DNA of 64,000 nucleotides from Zunongwangia profunda SM-A87 (GCF_000023465.1 NC_014041.1:1990001-2054000); one strand, 5' to 3'; numbered from the stretch's first letter, positions 9,588 to 19,069 are shown. Notes: generated by a model not told the origin, from the letters alone. Made by a program: numbers and translations.

Positions 9588-10141
9588 TGGAATTTAGAAT
9601 AGGGGATATTGTTCAGGTAATAGATGATGATATTGAAGGTGAAATTATTGAAATACTTGACAGTAATATATGGATTGAAACTTCAGATGGTTTTTCTATG
9701 AAATTTCAGTTGAAAGATTTGGTGAAAATAGAGAAAGAAACAGAACCTTTGCTAATTGTGGAGAAGGAAACTATAGCGGAGGCACTTCAGGAAAAAGAAC
9801 ATTTCAGGAAAAACAGGAAACGTACTTTCAGTAAAAAGAAAGAAAAACAGGCTCCGCCCATGGAAGTCGATTTACATATCGAAAAATTAGTTCCCTACCT
9901 AAAAGGCTTGTCAAATCATGATATTCTTACTAAACAAATAGATACCGCAAGAGGACAATTAGAGTTTGCCATTCGCAAAAGAATCCAGAAAATTGTTTTT
10001 ATTCACGGAGTAGGTGAAGGGGTTTTAAAGGCAGAACTTGAGTATCTTTTTAGTAGGTATGACAATGTTAAGTTTTACGATGCCGATTATCAAAGATATG
10101 GATTAGGAGCTACTGAAGTTTATATTTTCCAGAATTCCTAA
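9587..10141 (+). CDS. Smr-domain protein (DUF2027-like N-terminus)
   Basis: A 184-residue protein. Residues about 1-50 form a small beta-barrel module (RIGDIVQVIDDDIEGEIIEI) as in DUF2027 proteins; a basic linker follows (KNRKRTFSKKKEKQ, about 78-91); the C-terminal Smr domain has DLHIEKLV and the HGxGxG nuclease motif in FIHGVGEGVLKAEL. Smr domains of the MutS2 type are nucleases; stand-alone ones are now linked to cleavage of mRNA on stalled or collided ribosomes, so RNA quality control is a reasonable inference. Coupled to the small membrane protein gene upstream. Confidence 0.82.
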   Translation: MEFRIGDIVQVIDDDIEGEIIEILDSNIWIETSDGFSMKFQLKDLVKIEKETEPLLIVEKETIAEALQEKEHFRKNRKRTFSKKKEKQAPPMEVDLHIEKLVPYLKGLSNHDILTKQIDTARGQLEFAIRKRIQKIVFIHGVGEGVLKAELEYLFSRYDNVKFYDADYQRYGLGATEVYIFQNS

Positions 10142-10253
10142 TCCACTCTTTAAAAATATTTTACTCGATAATCAAGAGTAAATGTTGCAATCCCAATGGT
10201 TGCTGTGATGTCTTGCAAAAAATATAATAAATGCCTAATTGCTTTTAGGAAAT

Positions 10254-11279
10254 TTACTCTACTTCGGTTTCGGTATCACTGTCTTCTTCAGAATCTATAT
10301 TTCTTTGGTAGATTATGTTGTATGAGGAGGTAAAGCTTCCCATATTAAAAGCGACATTGGTGTTGATATCTGGCGAATTACCATCACGGTCTATTAAACT
10401 AAAACCAGAAATTCTCACTTCAGTAACTATGTTACGCTGAATTCTGTTAGGAATATAAGTTGGATTCTCTCCATTTCGTTGGAAATCTTTATTTAAGTAA
10501 TCGGGAATCCCGTCTTGTTGCTGGTAAATCAATGGGTTTAAATATTGCCCTTCATCTAAATTTTCCAGGTCATTATCGTTTACTTCATTACGTGTGGGTA
10601 CACCATCCCCATCATCATCGGTATCCAGATAATCTGCTGTGCCGTCCCCATCAGTATCTAAAAAACCAAAATCTTTCCAGGATCCTTCTTCCGGATTTAG
10701 TTCATTTTCGGTAAGTACATTGTCCCCGTCGTCATCGATATCCAGATAATCTGGTATGCCGTCTCCATCGGTATCCAGCATTTCTGCATCTGTAAGGTCA
10801 GGATCATAACCTTCTTCAATGTTAGGAATACCATCACCATCGGCGTCATCGGTGTCTTTGGAAACATCGCTGTAAGCTAATTTAATACTTACGATGCCCG
10901 CATCACCACTTGTAAATTCTTGCAAGACCTTAGGCTGGCTTGGCGGGATATTGGAGCAAAAATAAGAGTTCTCTATAGGTCCGTCGTAAATTCTGTATAT
11001 AAGTTTATTATTGCCGCTTAAATTAAAAGTATATGCTGTATCTCGAACCTGCGTAATTAATGCATTACTTACACTGTCGTTTATGGGGCCGGTGGCATCT
11101 AAAATAAGAGAAATACTTTCGTAAACACCATCGTTATTTATGGCATAAATCACTTTTTGGTCTAATCCGCAAACATTAAGTGTAGCATCCTCAATTTCAA
11201 AATCGGTCACCACAATATCTCCATCGTCACAAGAGAAAAACAAGAATATAAGGCTTAATATGCCTAATGTCTTTTTCAT
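10254..11279 (-). CDS. Lipoprotein with thrombospondin type 3-like calcium-binding repeats
   Basis: A 341-residue predicted surface lipoprotein. The start at 11279 gives MKKTLGILSLIFLFFSC with lipobox FFSC. The N-terminal domain is beta-rich with several Cys; the middle has repeated DxDGDGxxD motifs (DADGDGIPNIEEG, DTDGDGIPDYLDIDDDGD, DTDGDGTADYLDTDDDGD), the calcium-binding thrombospondin type 3 pattern. The C-terminal ~70 residues are beta-rich and end in an acidic tail (DSEEDSDTETEVE). Likely an envelope protein stiffened by calcium; ligand unknown. Stands alone, divergent from the cysteine desulfurase. Confidence 0.8.
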   Translation of the reverse strand: MKKTLGILSLIFLFFSCDDGDIVVTDFEIEDATLNVCGLDQKVIYAINNDGVYESISLILDATGPINDSVSNALITQVRDTAYTFNLSGNNKLIYRIYDGPIENSYFCSNIPPSQPKVLQEFTSGDAGIVSIKLAYSDVSKDTDDADGDGIPNIEEGYDPDLTDAEMLDTDGDGIPDYLDIDDDGDNVLTENELNPEEGSWKDFGFLDTDGDGTADYLDTDDDGDGVPTRNEVNDNDLENLDEGQYLNPLIYQQQDGIPDYLNKDFQRNGENPTYIPNRIQRNIVTEVRISGFSLIDRDGNSPDINTNVAFNMGSFTSSYNIIYQRNIDSEEDSDTETEVE

Positions 11280-11331
11280 AAATAAGCTTTTGAACAAAAA
11301 TAGAAGTTTTATAGATTTTCAACGGAGCTTC

Positions 11332-11362
11332 TTTAAATTTATTTTAAATAGCCTTATCTTTG
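11332..11362 (+). promoter_or_regulatory. Promoter of the cysteine desulfurase gene (near-leaderless)
   Basis: TTTA at 11332-11335, 19 bp spacer, then TATCTTTG at 11355-11362, which matches TTTG-N19-TAnnTTTG with one mismatch in the -33 box. The ATG at 11369 is only 6 nt after the -7 box, so the mRNA would be leaderless or nearly so. Confidence 0.6.
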
Positions 11363-11368
11363 CGCACC

Positions 11369-12517
11369 ATGGAAAAAGTATATTTAGACTCTGCTGCCAC
11401 AACCCAAATGCGTCCGGAGGTTATCACCAAGATAACTGAAGTGATGCAAGAAAATTATGGAAACCCTTCATCTACACATAGTTTTGGTCGTTCTGCTAAA
11501 TCATTGATTGAGAGGGCTAGAAAAACAATCGCAAAACAGTTAAATGTGACCGCCGCTGAAATTATTTTTACTTCTGGCGGTACTGAGGCCGATAATCTTG
11601 CCCTAAATAGTGCGGTTAGGGATTTGGGTGTTCGACGAATCATTACTTCGGAAATTGAACATCATGCTGTATTGTATTGCGTAAATCAGCTAAAAGATTG
11701 TTTTGATATAGAAGTTGAATATGTTAAACTTACCGCAGAGGGTGAAGTTGATCTAGAGGATTTAGGAAATCGTCTGGAACATTCAGATGTAAAAACTCTG
11801 GTAAGTTTAATGCATGTAAATAATGAAGTAGGGAATAAGCTTGATATTAAAAAAGTAGCCTTACTTTGTAAGCAAAACAATGCTCTATTTCATTCAGATA
11901 CGGTACAATCTATAGGACATTATGAGTTGGATTTAAAAGAAATACCAGTAGATTTTACCGCGGTTAGCGCCCATAAATTTCATGGACCTAAAGGAGTAGG
12001 TTTTGCGTTTATAAGAAAAAATAGTGGCTTAAAACCGCTAATCTTTGGAGGGGAACAAGAGCGAGGTTATCGCGCCGGTACTGAGGGCTTGCATAATATT
12101 GTAGGTTTAGAGGAAGCATTTAAACTGGCCTATCAAAACCTTGAAGAAGAGAAGACCTACACGATGGCATTAAAATCTCATTTTATCGAATCGCTTAAAA
12201 AAGAAATTCCAGGAGTGAAATTTAATGGGAAATCTGGCGATTTAGATAAAAGTACGTATACGTTGATTAACGTAAACCTTCCTGTAAGTGAAGAAAAAGC
12301 TTTAATGCTCTTATTTCAATTAGACTTAAAAGGAATTGCCTGTTCTAAAGGTAGTGCATGCCAAAGTGGAAGTGATAAAGGATCTCATGTTTTAAACGCT
12401 TTTCTTCCAGAAGAAGATTTAAAAACGCCCTCAATCCGCTTTTCTTTTTCAAAATATAATACTAAAGAAGAGATTGATTATGTGGTAAAAACACTTAAGG
12501 AATTTATCGAATCTTAA
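11369..12517 (+). CDS. Cysteine desulfurase, NifS/IscS-type
   Basis: A 382-residue class V PLP aminotransferase that removes sulfur from cysteine for Fe-S clusters or tRNA thiolation. Features: YLDSAATTQM at the N-terminus, HxxxN-type GNPSSTHSFGR, the PLP lysine in SAHKFHGPKG, and the sulfur-carrying cysteine in GSACQSGSDKGSH. The long active-site loop is of the group I (NifS/IscS) kind. No iscU or sufE neighbour is present; most Bacteroidota use SufS for clusters, so this enzyme may supply tRNA thiolation. ATG 11369 is preferred; a TTG three codons upstream overlaps the -7 box. Confidence 0.88.
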   Translation: MEKVYLDSAATTQMRPEVITKITEVMQENYGNPSSTHSFGRSAKSLIERARKTIAKQLNVTAAEIIFTSGGTEADNLALNSAVRDLGVRRIITSEIEHHAVLYCVNQLKDCFDIEVEYVKLTAEGEVDLEDLGNRLEHSDVKTLVSLMHVNNEVGNKLDIKKVALLCKQNNALFHSDTVQSIGHYELDLKEIPVDFTAVSAHKFHGPKGVGFAFIRKNSGLKPLIFGGEQERGYRAGTEGLHNIVGLEEAFKLAYQNLEEEKTYTMALKSHFIESLKKEIPGVKFNGKSGDLDKSTYTLINVNLPVSEEKALMLLFQLDLKGIACSKGSACQSGSDKGSHVLNAFLPEEDLKTPSIRFSFSKYNTKEEIDYVVKTLKEFIES

Positions 12518-12585
12518 CTTGATAAGAGAGATAAAATGCCCAAAGTTTTGCCATATAGTAATTACTAATTAAAAGGCTTTAACTA

Positions 12586-12616
12586 AAAAACGCTTCGCAA
12601 TTTGCGAAGCGTTTTT
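12586..12616. terminator. Bidirectional intrinsic terminator
   Basis: Arms AAAAACGCTTCGCAA and TTGCGAAGCGTTTTT are perfectly complementary with almost no spacer, so the inner AATT forms the loop. It sits between the convergent cysteine desulfurase and M23 peptidase genes. Confidence 0.85.
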
Positions 12617-12630
12617 GTTATTTTACAGAA

Positions 12631-14325
12631 TTAGTTTTTTCTAAAAAACTTCGCTTCGTAGGTGTTGATATTACCTACATTATCGGTAACGATCAATTTA
12701 AAGTTATTCTCGGTATCCGTTACCACGCCGTCGGTAAAATCATGCGTTAAGGTATTGTTTTTATACTCGTACTCCATTAAGATCCATTTGCCATTTACTG
12801 TAGCTCTAAAACTTTGGATGCCGCTTAAATCATCGCTAATTTTTACCTGTAAATTAGTGTTGCCTGAAATCCATTGTCCGTCTTTAAAATTTACCGGGCG
12901 TATAGAAGGCGGGTTCACATCTGAAACCAGGGTGTACTCTCCAAAAGTTCGTGTGCCGGTGGTAAAACGTGAGGGTTTTTTATAAGTTGTTGAATAACTT
13001 GGGCGCCCGTAAGCATTTAATCTTGCGATAAACATTTTTTCTTTTTGTGCCGTAGGGATATCGCTTACGTCAAAACCAATGGTGATATTTTTATGTAGCG
13101 GGACATCATCATGATGAACTTTTACGGTATCGCCCATAAATTCTATATCTAAAAATGTATCGTAATACAAAGCATTTTTAGGAATATAAATGTCGATTCC
13201 ATTTTCTTCAATAGAGAAAGTTTGATTATAACTGGTAAAATAATCGGTTTTTTCTTCATCTTTTGGTGTGATATTGCCAGAGAAACTTCCTTTTATAGGA
13301 ATTCTGATTGTTTTAGAATTTCCTTTAAAATCGGTGACCTGCACGACATAATTATAATCCAGCCCATCTTCAATTTCTAATTTTCCTTCGTTTACAACGC
13401 TGTTGTAAATACTTAAGGGGTTGTTAGCTTCTTTAAATAATTTCTGAACTCTTTTGCGGTGATTCGAGTAATATTCATAATCGATAAGAAAATTTAGATA
13501 TCTGCTTTCTGCAAAAGAAAATCGTCGAAAATCCAGATTCATCACCGGGCTCCCGTTCAGGCTGGCCTCAATTTTATACACGCCGTTTTTATTGGGAGCC
13601 AAACTTTTTTGATCTACCGTAGAAATACCGAAGCCAATTTCTCCACAGGCTTCAACACTATTAGTTGTATATGAGCCATCATTTTGGGGTATCAAACGTA
13701 ATTTTTGTCGTTTAGCCGAATTATTTACATGAGCTTCTCTTCCGATAGGGTAGGCAAACAATCCATCCACAATAGGATCGCGAGTATCCTGAATCTCGAT
13801 GCCAAACATTTCAGGATTCATAGGTCGCTGGCTGCCATCGCGAATTTCAAAGTGAAGATGGGGGCCACCGCTACCACCGGTATTTCCGCTATAAGCGATA
13901 ACTTCCCCCTGCTCAACCGATAATTCACCGGCTTCGGGAAATAATTCAATTTCATACGACTCTTTATTATATTGTCGTTCCTTTAGATATTCTTCGATTT
14001 TTGGCGCCAGTTTTTTTAGATGCCCGTAAACGGTGGTATAGCCATTAGGATGTTGGACGTACAATGCCTTGCCATAGCCGTAGTGCTGAATTTTGATTCG
14101 GCTTATAAAGCCTTTTGCTGAAGCTTTAACCTCTAATCCCTGGCGTCCCTGGGTTTTGATATCTAATCCGGCATGAAAATGATTAGATCTTAACTCCCCA
14201 AAAGTACCTGACAAGATGAGCGGGATATCTAAGGGATCTTTAAAATAATCCTGTGGAACATTATCTATCTGTGCATTTGCTATCAAAGAAAATACACCGA
14301 AAAAAAGGCTGAAAAATCGCTTCAT
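12631..14325 (-). CDS. M23 family metallopeptidase (LytM-type)
   Basis: A 564-residue exported protein with a signal peptide (MKRFFSLFFGVFSLIANAQ). The M23/LytM zinc peptidase domain covers about residues 35-165 and keeps its ligands: HFHAGLDIK (His and Asp) and HLHFEIRDG (final HxH), with the YTTVYGHL motif between. Such enzymes cut peptide cross-links of peptidoglycan or activate other hydrolases. The remaining ~400 residues are beta-rich with an Ig-like end (VSDVNPPSIRP, KLIVTDNVGN). It acts in the periplasm or outer envelope. Single gene. Confidence 0.85.
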   Translation of the reverse strand: MKRFFSLFFGVFSLIANAQIDNVPQDYFKDPLDIPLILSGTFGELRSNHFHAGLDIKTQGRQGLEVKASAKGFISRIKIQHYGYGKALYVQHPNGYTTVYGHLKKLAPKIEEYLKERQYNKESYEIELFPEAGELSVEQGEVIAYSGNTGGSGGPHLHFEIRDGSQRPMNPEMFGIEIQDTRDPIVDGLFAYPIGREAHVNNSAKRQKLRLIPQNDGSYTTNSVEACGEIGFGISTVDQKSLAPNKNGVYKIEASLNGSPVMNLDFRRFSFAESRYLNFLIDYEYYSNHRKRVQKLFKEANNPLSIYNSVVNEGKLEIEDGLDYNYVVQVTDFKGNSKTIRIPIKGSFSGNITPKDEEKTDYFTSYNQTFSIEENGIDIYIPKNALYYDTFLDIEFMGDTVKVHHDDVPLHKNITIGFDVSDIPTAQKEKMFIARLNAYGRPSYSTTYKKPSRFTTGTRTFGEYTLVSDVNPPSIRPVNFKDGQWISGNTNLQVKISDDLSGIQSFRATVNGKWILMEYEYKNNTLTHDFTDGVVTDTENNFKLIVTDNVGNINTYEAKFFRKN

Positions 14326-14451
14326 ATATCGTCAAAAATCATTAAATTCTACTGGTGTAAAGGTAATCAAACTTCGTGCAAAATTAAACCGCTATAATTT
14401 AGAAAGTTAGACTTTATAAGGCTTAAAAAAGAAAAATGAAATAAAAAATCA

Positions 14452-14481
14452 TTGCAAATTTAAAACGGTATGTTAACTTTG
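14452..14481 (+). promoter_or_regulatory. Promoter of the zapB-like/zapA operon
   Basis: TTGC at 14452-14455, an 18-bp spacer and TAACTTTG at 14474-14481 (full TAnnTTTG match). The first gene starts 27 nt further on at ATG 14509. Confidence 0.6.
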
Positions 14482-14508
14482 TAAGGATTAGTATCGAGTT
14501 TGACTTTT

Positions 14509-14799
14509 ATGAGCGAGATCACCGAAATAGTTGATAGCCTTGAGAATAGGATTAGTAAGTTGTTGCATCGGCACGAGTTGCTGAAGCAGGAAATGCAATC
14601 ACTACAACGGGAAATGACAGCGGTTGAATCTGAAAATACATGGTTAAAAGGACAATTAGAGAATTCTAATAACCAGATAAAAGATCTAAAAGCTGCAAAC
14701 GCGATGCTTGGCAGTAATGATTATAAAAAGGAAACTAAGCTTAAAATAAATAGTCTTATTAGGGAGATCGATCAATGTATCGTTCAGTTATCTGAATAA
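14509..14799 (+). CDS. ZapB-like coiled-coil protein
   Basis: A 96-residue protein that is almost entirely coiled coil: a long heptad-patterned stretch from residue 3 to about 70 (IVDSLENRISKLLHRHELLK, then LQREMTAVESENTWLKGQL). It resembles FtsB/ZapB-type division coiled coils and in flavobacteria commonly precedes zapA. ATG 14509 (MSEITEIV) is preferred over an in-frame TTG at 14500. Its stop abuts the zapA ATG (TAAATG), indicating coupling, so a role in FtsZ-ring organisation is likely but inferred from context. Confidence 0.72.
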   Translation: MSEITEIVDSLENRISKLLHRHELLKQEMQSLQREMTAVESENTWLKGQLENSNNQIKDLKAANAMLGSNDYKKETKLKINSLIREIDQCIVQLSE

Positions 14800-15099
14800 A
14801 TGTGGATGGAAGACAAGCTTAAAATAAAAATTTCGATTGCAGATAGGGTATATCCCTTAACGATCAATCCCAGACAAGAAGAAGGGTTAAGAAAGGCTGC
14901 AAAAAAAATCGAAGCCATGATTAAGCAATTTGAGCAAAGTTATGCTGTTAGGGATAAGCAGGATGTATTGGCTATGTGCGCTTTACAATTTGCCGCCCAA
15001 ACAGAACAAAAAGATATAGATAAAAGTGAAGAAATGCAGGAAGCAGAAGACAAGTTAAGGTCACTTAACGAGTTATTGCAAAAGCATATGGCTTCATAA
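14800..15099 (+). CDS. zapA: Cell division protein ZapA
   Basis: A 97-99-residue ZapA protein, which binds and bundles FtsZ polymers at midcell. It has the ZapA N-terminal strand region (KIKISIADRVYPLTINPRQE) and the conserved C-terminal helix starting DVLAMCALQFAAQTE. Two ATGs are possible (14800 or 14806); the second gives MEDKLKIKISIA, closer to family starts. Immediately downstream lies a 6S RNA, the same zapA-ssrS order found in many bacteria, and then rny. Confidence 0.88.
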   Translation: MWMEDKLKIKISIADRVYPLTINPRQEEGLRKAAKKIEAMIKQFEQSYAVRDKQDVLAMCALQFAAQTEQKDIDKSEEMQEAEDKLRSLNELLQKHMAS

Positions 15100-15125
15100 A
15101 CGTTCTTTAAATAAAACTAAGGTTA

Positions 15126-15302
15126 CTGCCTGTATTAGTTATTTTTTGATAAACTCAACAGATAATTCTTTAAAGAGGGTGAGTCTAAGTTGTAAAAGCG
15201 CGCCGTTCCCTTTTAGGGATTACGGATTCTTGATCAGCTTGTTAGCCCTAAACCTGATTTTAAGGAGTTTAAACAAAACATCTACTAATACAGGCTTTTT
15301 TT
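15126..15302 (+). ncRNA. ssrS: 6S RNA (6S-Flavo type)
   Basis: A 177-nt region between zapA and rny closed by an 11-bp perfect stem: GCCTGTATTAG (15128-15138) with CTAATACAGGC (15285-15295), followed directly by a seven-T tract (15296-15302), so the closing stem doubles as a terminator. The interior contains further short pairing blocks around a large central loop, the shape that lets 6S RNA mimic an open promoter and bind RNA polymerase holoenzyme. Location after zapA is the classic ssrS neighbourhood, and a flavobacterial 6S family (6S-Flavo, Rfam) is known to me. The 5' end is estimated from the stem. Confidence 0.8.
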
Positions 15303-15319
15303 ATATATAAACAACAAAT

Positions 15320-16903
15320 ATGGATATAGTATACGCGATAATTGGAGTATTAGTTGGTCTTGGTATTGGCTTTGCCATTGCCAAATCTTTAGAAAAGAAA
15401 AAAGCTTCAGGAACTATTCTGGAAGCCCAGAATAAAGCTGCCGGAATAATAAAAGAGGCAAAAAGCGAAGCCGAAAGTATTAAAAAAGATAAAATCCTTC
15501 AGGCTAAAGAAAAGTTTATTGAGCTAAAATCAGAGCATGAAAAAGTAATTCTTGCCAGAGATAAAAAGATTGGTGATGCTGAAAAGCGTACCCGTGATAA
15601 AGAATCTCAAGTTTCTAGCGAGCTTTCTAAAAACAAGAAATTAAATAAAGAATTAGAGAATAAGAGTAAGCAACTGGATGATCAGATTGCAGATTACGAA
15701 CATCGTACTGATTATTTAGAGAAGAAGCAGGAAGAGATTGATAAGTTGCACAGTAGTAAGGTGCAGCAATTAGAAGTAATTTCTGGTCTTTCTGCAGATG
15801 AGGCTAAATCTCAATTAGTAGAGAGTCTTAAGGAAGGAGCAAGAGCAGATGCGATGGCTTTGATTCAGGATACTATAGAAGAAGCTAAACTTACCGCACA
15901 GCAGGAAGCTAAAAAGATTATCATCAATACCATCCAGCGTATAGGGACAGAAGAAGCGGTAGAAAATTGTGTTTCTGTTTTTAATCTAGAAAGCGATGAT
16001 GTTAAAGGAAGGATCATTGGTCGTGAAGGGCGAAATATTAGAGCCTTAGAAGCTGCCACGGGGGTAGAAATTATCGTAGATGATACTCCTGAAGCAATTA
16101 TTCTTTCCTGTTTTGATTCGGTTAGAAGAGAAGTAGCACGTTTATCCTTACATAAACTTGTAACTGATGGTCGTATTCACCCTGCTCGTATTGAAGAGGT
16201 AGTAAAAAAGACTAAAAAACAAATCGAAGAAGAAATTATTGATATAGGAAAACGTACCGTAATTGATCTTGGTATTCATGGACTGCAACCGGAATTGATT
16301 AAAATGGTTGGTAGGATGAAGTATCGTTCTTCTTATGGCCAGAACCTTTTACAACACTCGCGTGAAGTAGCAAAACTTTGTGGGGTGATGGCAGCCGAAT
16401 TAGGAATTAATCCTAAATTAGCGAAACGTGCCGGGCTGTTGCACGATATTGGTAAAGTTCCGGAAACTGAAACCGAAGTGCCTCATGCTATTTTAGGGAT
16501 GCAATGGGCAGAGAAGCACGGAGAAAAACCAGAAGTTTGTAATGCTATTGGTGCTCACCACGACGAGATCGAAATGAATTCTTTATTATCTCCTATCGTT
16601 CAGGTTTGTGATGCGATTAGTGGCGCAAGACCGGGTGCAAGAAGACAGGTACTGGATTCTTATATTCAGCGTTTAAAAGATCTTGAAGAAATCGCTTTTG
16701 GTTTTGGTGGTGTTAAGAAGGCTTATGCTATCCAGGCGGGTAGAGAGCTTCGTGTGATCGTAGAGAGTGAAAAAGTAAATGACGAAAAGGCAAGTAATCT
16801 ATCTTTTGAAATTTCCCAGAAAATACAAACCGATATGACCTATCCAGGTCAGGTTAAAGTGACGGTTATTCGTGAAACCAGAGCGGTAAATATTGCTAAA
16901 TAG
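15320..16903 (+). CDS. rny: Ribonuclease Y
   Basis: A 527-residue membrane-anchored endoribonuclease that starts mRNA decay. Domains in order: one N-terminal transmembrane helix ([19 protein letters not shown]), a long charged coiled coil (about 30-190), a KH RNA-binding domain ([15 protein letters not shown], about 230-250), and the HD metal-dependent domain ([11 protein letters not shown] and [13 protein letters not shown]). Length is normal for RNase Y. Starts 17 nt after the T-tract of the 6S RNA, so it either has its own promoter near the end of the 6S gene or is reached by read-through. Ends at a strong terminator. Confidence 0.94.
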   Translation: MDIVYAIIGVLVGLGIGFAIAKSLEKKKASGTILEAQNKAAGIIKEAKSEAESIKKDKILQAKEKFIELKSEHEKVILARDKKIGDAEKRTRDKESQVSSELSKNKKLNKELENKSKQLDDQIADYEHRTDYLEKKQEEIDKLHSSKVQQLEVISGLSADEAKSQLVESLKEGARADAMALIQDTIEEAKLTAQQEAKKIIINTIQRIGTEEAVENCVSVFNLESDDVKGRIIGREGRNIRALEAATGVEIIVDDTPEAIILSCFDSVRREVARLSLHKLVTDGRIHPARIEEVVKKTKKQIEEEIIDIGKRTVIDLGIHGLQPELIKMVGRMKYRSSYGQNLLQHSREVAKLCGVMAAELGINPKLAKRAGLLHDIGKVPETETEVPHAILGMQWAEKHGEKPEVCNAIGAHHDEIEMNSLLSPIVQVCDAISGARPGARRQVLDSYIQRLKDLEEIAFGFGGVKKAYAIQAGRELRVIVESEKVNDEKASNLSFEISQKIQTDMTYPGQVKVTVIRETRAVNIAK

Positions 16904-16968
16904 TTTTGAGCTAAAATGCAGCGAATATAGATTCTTAATAGGATCTAAGATTGGATAAATAGAAATAA

Positions 16969-17006
16969 AAAAATCCCCGGAATTAAGAAAAATTCCGGGG
17001 ATTTTT
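16969..17006. terminator. Bidirectional intrinsic terminator
   Basis: A 16-bp perfect stem (AAAAATCCCCGGAATT / AATTCCGGGGATTTTT) with loop AAGAAA, between rny and the convergent aldo/keto reductase gene. Its core TCCCCGG is the same as in the rocD terminator. Confidence 0.88.
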
Positions 17007-17034
17007 GATTTATAGAATACAAAATGAATGTAGT

Positions 17035-17991
17035 TTATTCATCGTAAATATTGGAATACGAATTTCCGTCGGTCACAAAAAATTCTCCTGTTACGTATCT
17101 AAAGTGCTCATCTAATTTATCGATTTCAGCTAGATCTTCTTTATCTAATTGATATCCAGAGCTGGCCAAGTTTTCTATGATTCTTCCCTTATTGGTAGAT
17201 TTTGGGATTACTGCCGTTCCTCGTTGTACTGCCCAGTTAATTAATACCTGTCCTGCAGAAGCGCCATGTTTTTTAGCGATTTTTACAATGGTAGGATTTT
17301 CCAGTAAACTTGGTTCGTCTTTAGCTTTCATTGCGTCGGCGCGATCACCGCTTCCTAATGGTGAATATGCAGTCACATTAATTCCGTTTTTACTGCAAAA
17401 TTCTAAAAGTTCGTTTTGGTGTAAATATGGGTGCAATTCTACTTGTAGTGCTTCAGGTTTCTCATTGGTTTTGCTCATCAAATCTTTCAGTTTCTTTATA
17501 CTGAAATTAGAGACGCCAATGTGTTTTACCAAACCTTGTTTTTTTGCTTCAACCATTGCTTCCCAGGTTTCGATAATGGGAACTTCTTCCAAAGAATAAT
17601 ATTCATCATCACTTTCAGGAAAACCAACTCCTTTTTTAAAGGCGACAGGCCAGTGAATTAAGTAAAGATCTAAGTAATCTAATTTTAAATCTTTAAGGGT
17701 TTTCTTTAATGCGGGGATAACATCTTCCTTTTTATGTGAATCATTCCATAATTTAGAAGTAATCCATACCTCTTCGCGATTAATCTCGCCCTCACCAAAT
17801 ACTTTTTCAAAAGCTTCTCCAACTTCGTTTTCATTGCCATAGGTTGCTGCACAGTCTATATGTCTATAGCCGTTATTTAAAGCAATTTCAACGGCCTTGG
17901 TAACCTCTCCTTTTCCAGATTTCCAGGTACCTAAACCAATTGCCGGTTGTTCGTCACCATTCTTATACTTTAGCGTTCTTAAAGGTTTCAT
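17035..17991 (-). CDS. Aldo/keto reductase
   Basis: A 318-residue NADPH-dependent oxidoreductase of the AKR TIM-barrel family. The catalytic tetrad is visible: Asp and Tyr in HIDCAATYGNENEVG, Lys in WITSKLWN, and His in LYLIHWPVAF. The cofactor-binding end has AVIPKSTNKGRIIENL (Ser/Arg contacts to the 2'-phosphate of NADP). The family reduces aldehydes, ketoses or keto-acids; substrate cannot be read from sequence. Single gene between rny (convergent) and xerD. Confidence 0.88.
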   Translation of the reverse strand: MKPLRTLKYKNGDEQPAIGLGTWKSGKGEVTKAVEIALNNGYRHIDCAATYGNENEVGEAFEKVFGEGEINREEVWITSKLWNDSHKKEDVIPALKKTLKDLKLDYLDLYLIHWPVAFKKGVGFPESDDEYYSLEEVPIIETWEAMVEAKKQGLVKHIGVSNFSIKKLKDLMSKTNEKPEALQVELHPYLHQNELLEFCSKNGINVTAYSPLGSGDRADAMKAKDEPSLLENPTIVKIAKKHGASAGQVLINWAVQRGTAVIPKSTNKGRIIENLASSGYQLDKEDLAEIDKLDEHFRYVTGEFFVTDGNSYSNIYDE

Positions 17992-18089
17992 AGTTAAATT
18001 TTGTTTTTCTCTAAATTAATAAGAGAAATTCCTAAAACGAAGCGTATAGCTACTTTTAGCAGAAATTTAATAGGAGTTCTTAACCTAAG

Positions 18090-18989
18090 TTAAGTTTTCT
18101 TTGGATGATAAGTTTCCAGGACTTCGCGTAGATACGTTCTATCCATATGCATATAAATTTCAGTTGTAGTGATGCTTTCGTGCCCCAACATTTGCTGTAT
18201 CGCTCTTAAATCGGCTCCGTTTTCTAAAAGATGGGTTGCAAAAGAATGTCTAAAAGTATGCGGACTTATCTTTTTCCTGATATTCGCTTTTTCAGCTAAC
18301 TGTCTTATAATGGTAAAAATCATCGCACGGGTGAGTTGTGCACCCCTTCGATTAAGAAATAAGGTGTCACTTGCTTCAGGTTTTATTTCCTGGTGTGCTC
18401 TTACCTGGTCTTTATAGATTGTAATATATTTAATATTGTAATCTGAAATGGGGACAAAGCGTTGTTTATCGCCTTTCCCTGTTACTTTTATAAATCCTTC
18501 TTCAAAATAGAGGTCTGAGATACGTAGATTTGTTAATTCTGACACCCGTAAACCACAGCCGTAAAGGGTTTCTATAATGGCCCGATTTCTTTCTCCTTCG
18601 GTCTTGGTTAAATCTATGGCAGCAATCAATTCGTCGATCTCCTCAACAGAAATGGTTTCTGGTAGTTTCCTTCCTATTTTAGGAGCTTCGATAAGATCTG
18701 TGGGGTTATCCTTTCTGTAATCTTCAAATATCAGATAATTAAAAAAGCTTTTTAATCCTGAAATAATACGAGCACGAGAGCGGGAATTTAGTTCTTTTGC
18801 TATCTCGTATAAAAATAATTGCAGTGTTTCCTGGTCGATTGTAAGTGGACTAGCCGAAATACTTTTAACTTTTAAAAAATTAATAAGTTTGATTAAATCC
18901 AGTTCGTAACTGCTAATTGAATTAACTGAAAGTCCGCGTTCTAACTTTAAATAGGTAAGGTAATCCTTTAAAATATATTCCCATTTCAT
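18090..18989 (-). CDS. xerD: Tyrosine recombinase XerD
   Basis: A 299-residue site-specific recombinase that resolves chromosome dimers at dif near the terminus together with XerC. N-terminal SAM-like core-binding domain (about 5-85) and C-terminal catalytic domain with Arg in YGCGLRVSELTNL, Lys in VTGKGDKQRFVP, HTFRHSFATHLLENG (HxxR), GH in QQMLGHESITTTEIY, and the nucleophilic Tyr in the last (EIYMH). This motif set and length match XerD of Bacteroidota. No phage or integron genes nearby, so a housekeeping role is inferred. Single gene, 98 bp downstream of the aldo/keto reductase. Confidence 0.87.
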   Translation of the reverse strand: MKWEYILKDYLTYLKLERGLSVNSISSYELDLIKLINFLKVKSISASPLTIDQETLQLFLYEIAKELNSRSRARIISGLKSFFNYLIFEDYRKDNPTDLIEAPKIGRKLPETISVEEIDELIAAIDLTKTEGERNRAIIETLYGCGLRVSELTNLRISDLYFEEGFIKVTGKGDKQRFVPISDYNIKYITIYKDQVRAHQEIKPEASDTLFLNRRGAQLTRAMIFTIIRQLAEKANIRKKISPHTFRHSFATHLLENGADLRAIQQMLGHESITTTEIYMHMDRTYLREVLETYHPKKT

Positions 18990-19069
18990 GTGTTAAAGAT
19001 ACGATTTATGGCAATTTAACCTTAATAATACTTTAGCCTTTGGTAAGATTTCTTTAAGAATCGCTTGCT

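Noticed and set aside
18090..18989. Phage or island integrase
   Set aside because: Motifs and length fit XerD, and there is no adjacent tRNA, att-like repeat or phage gene.
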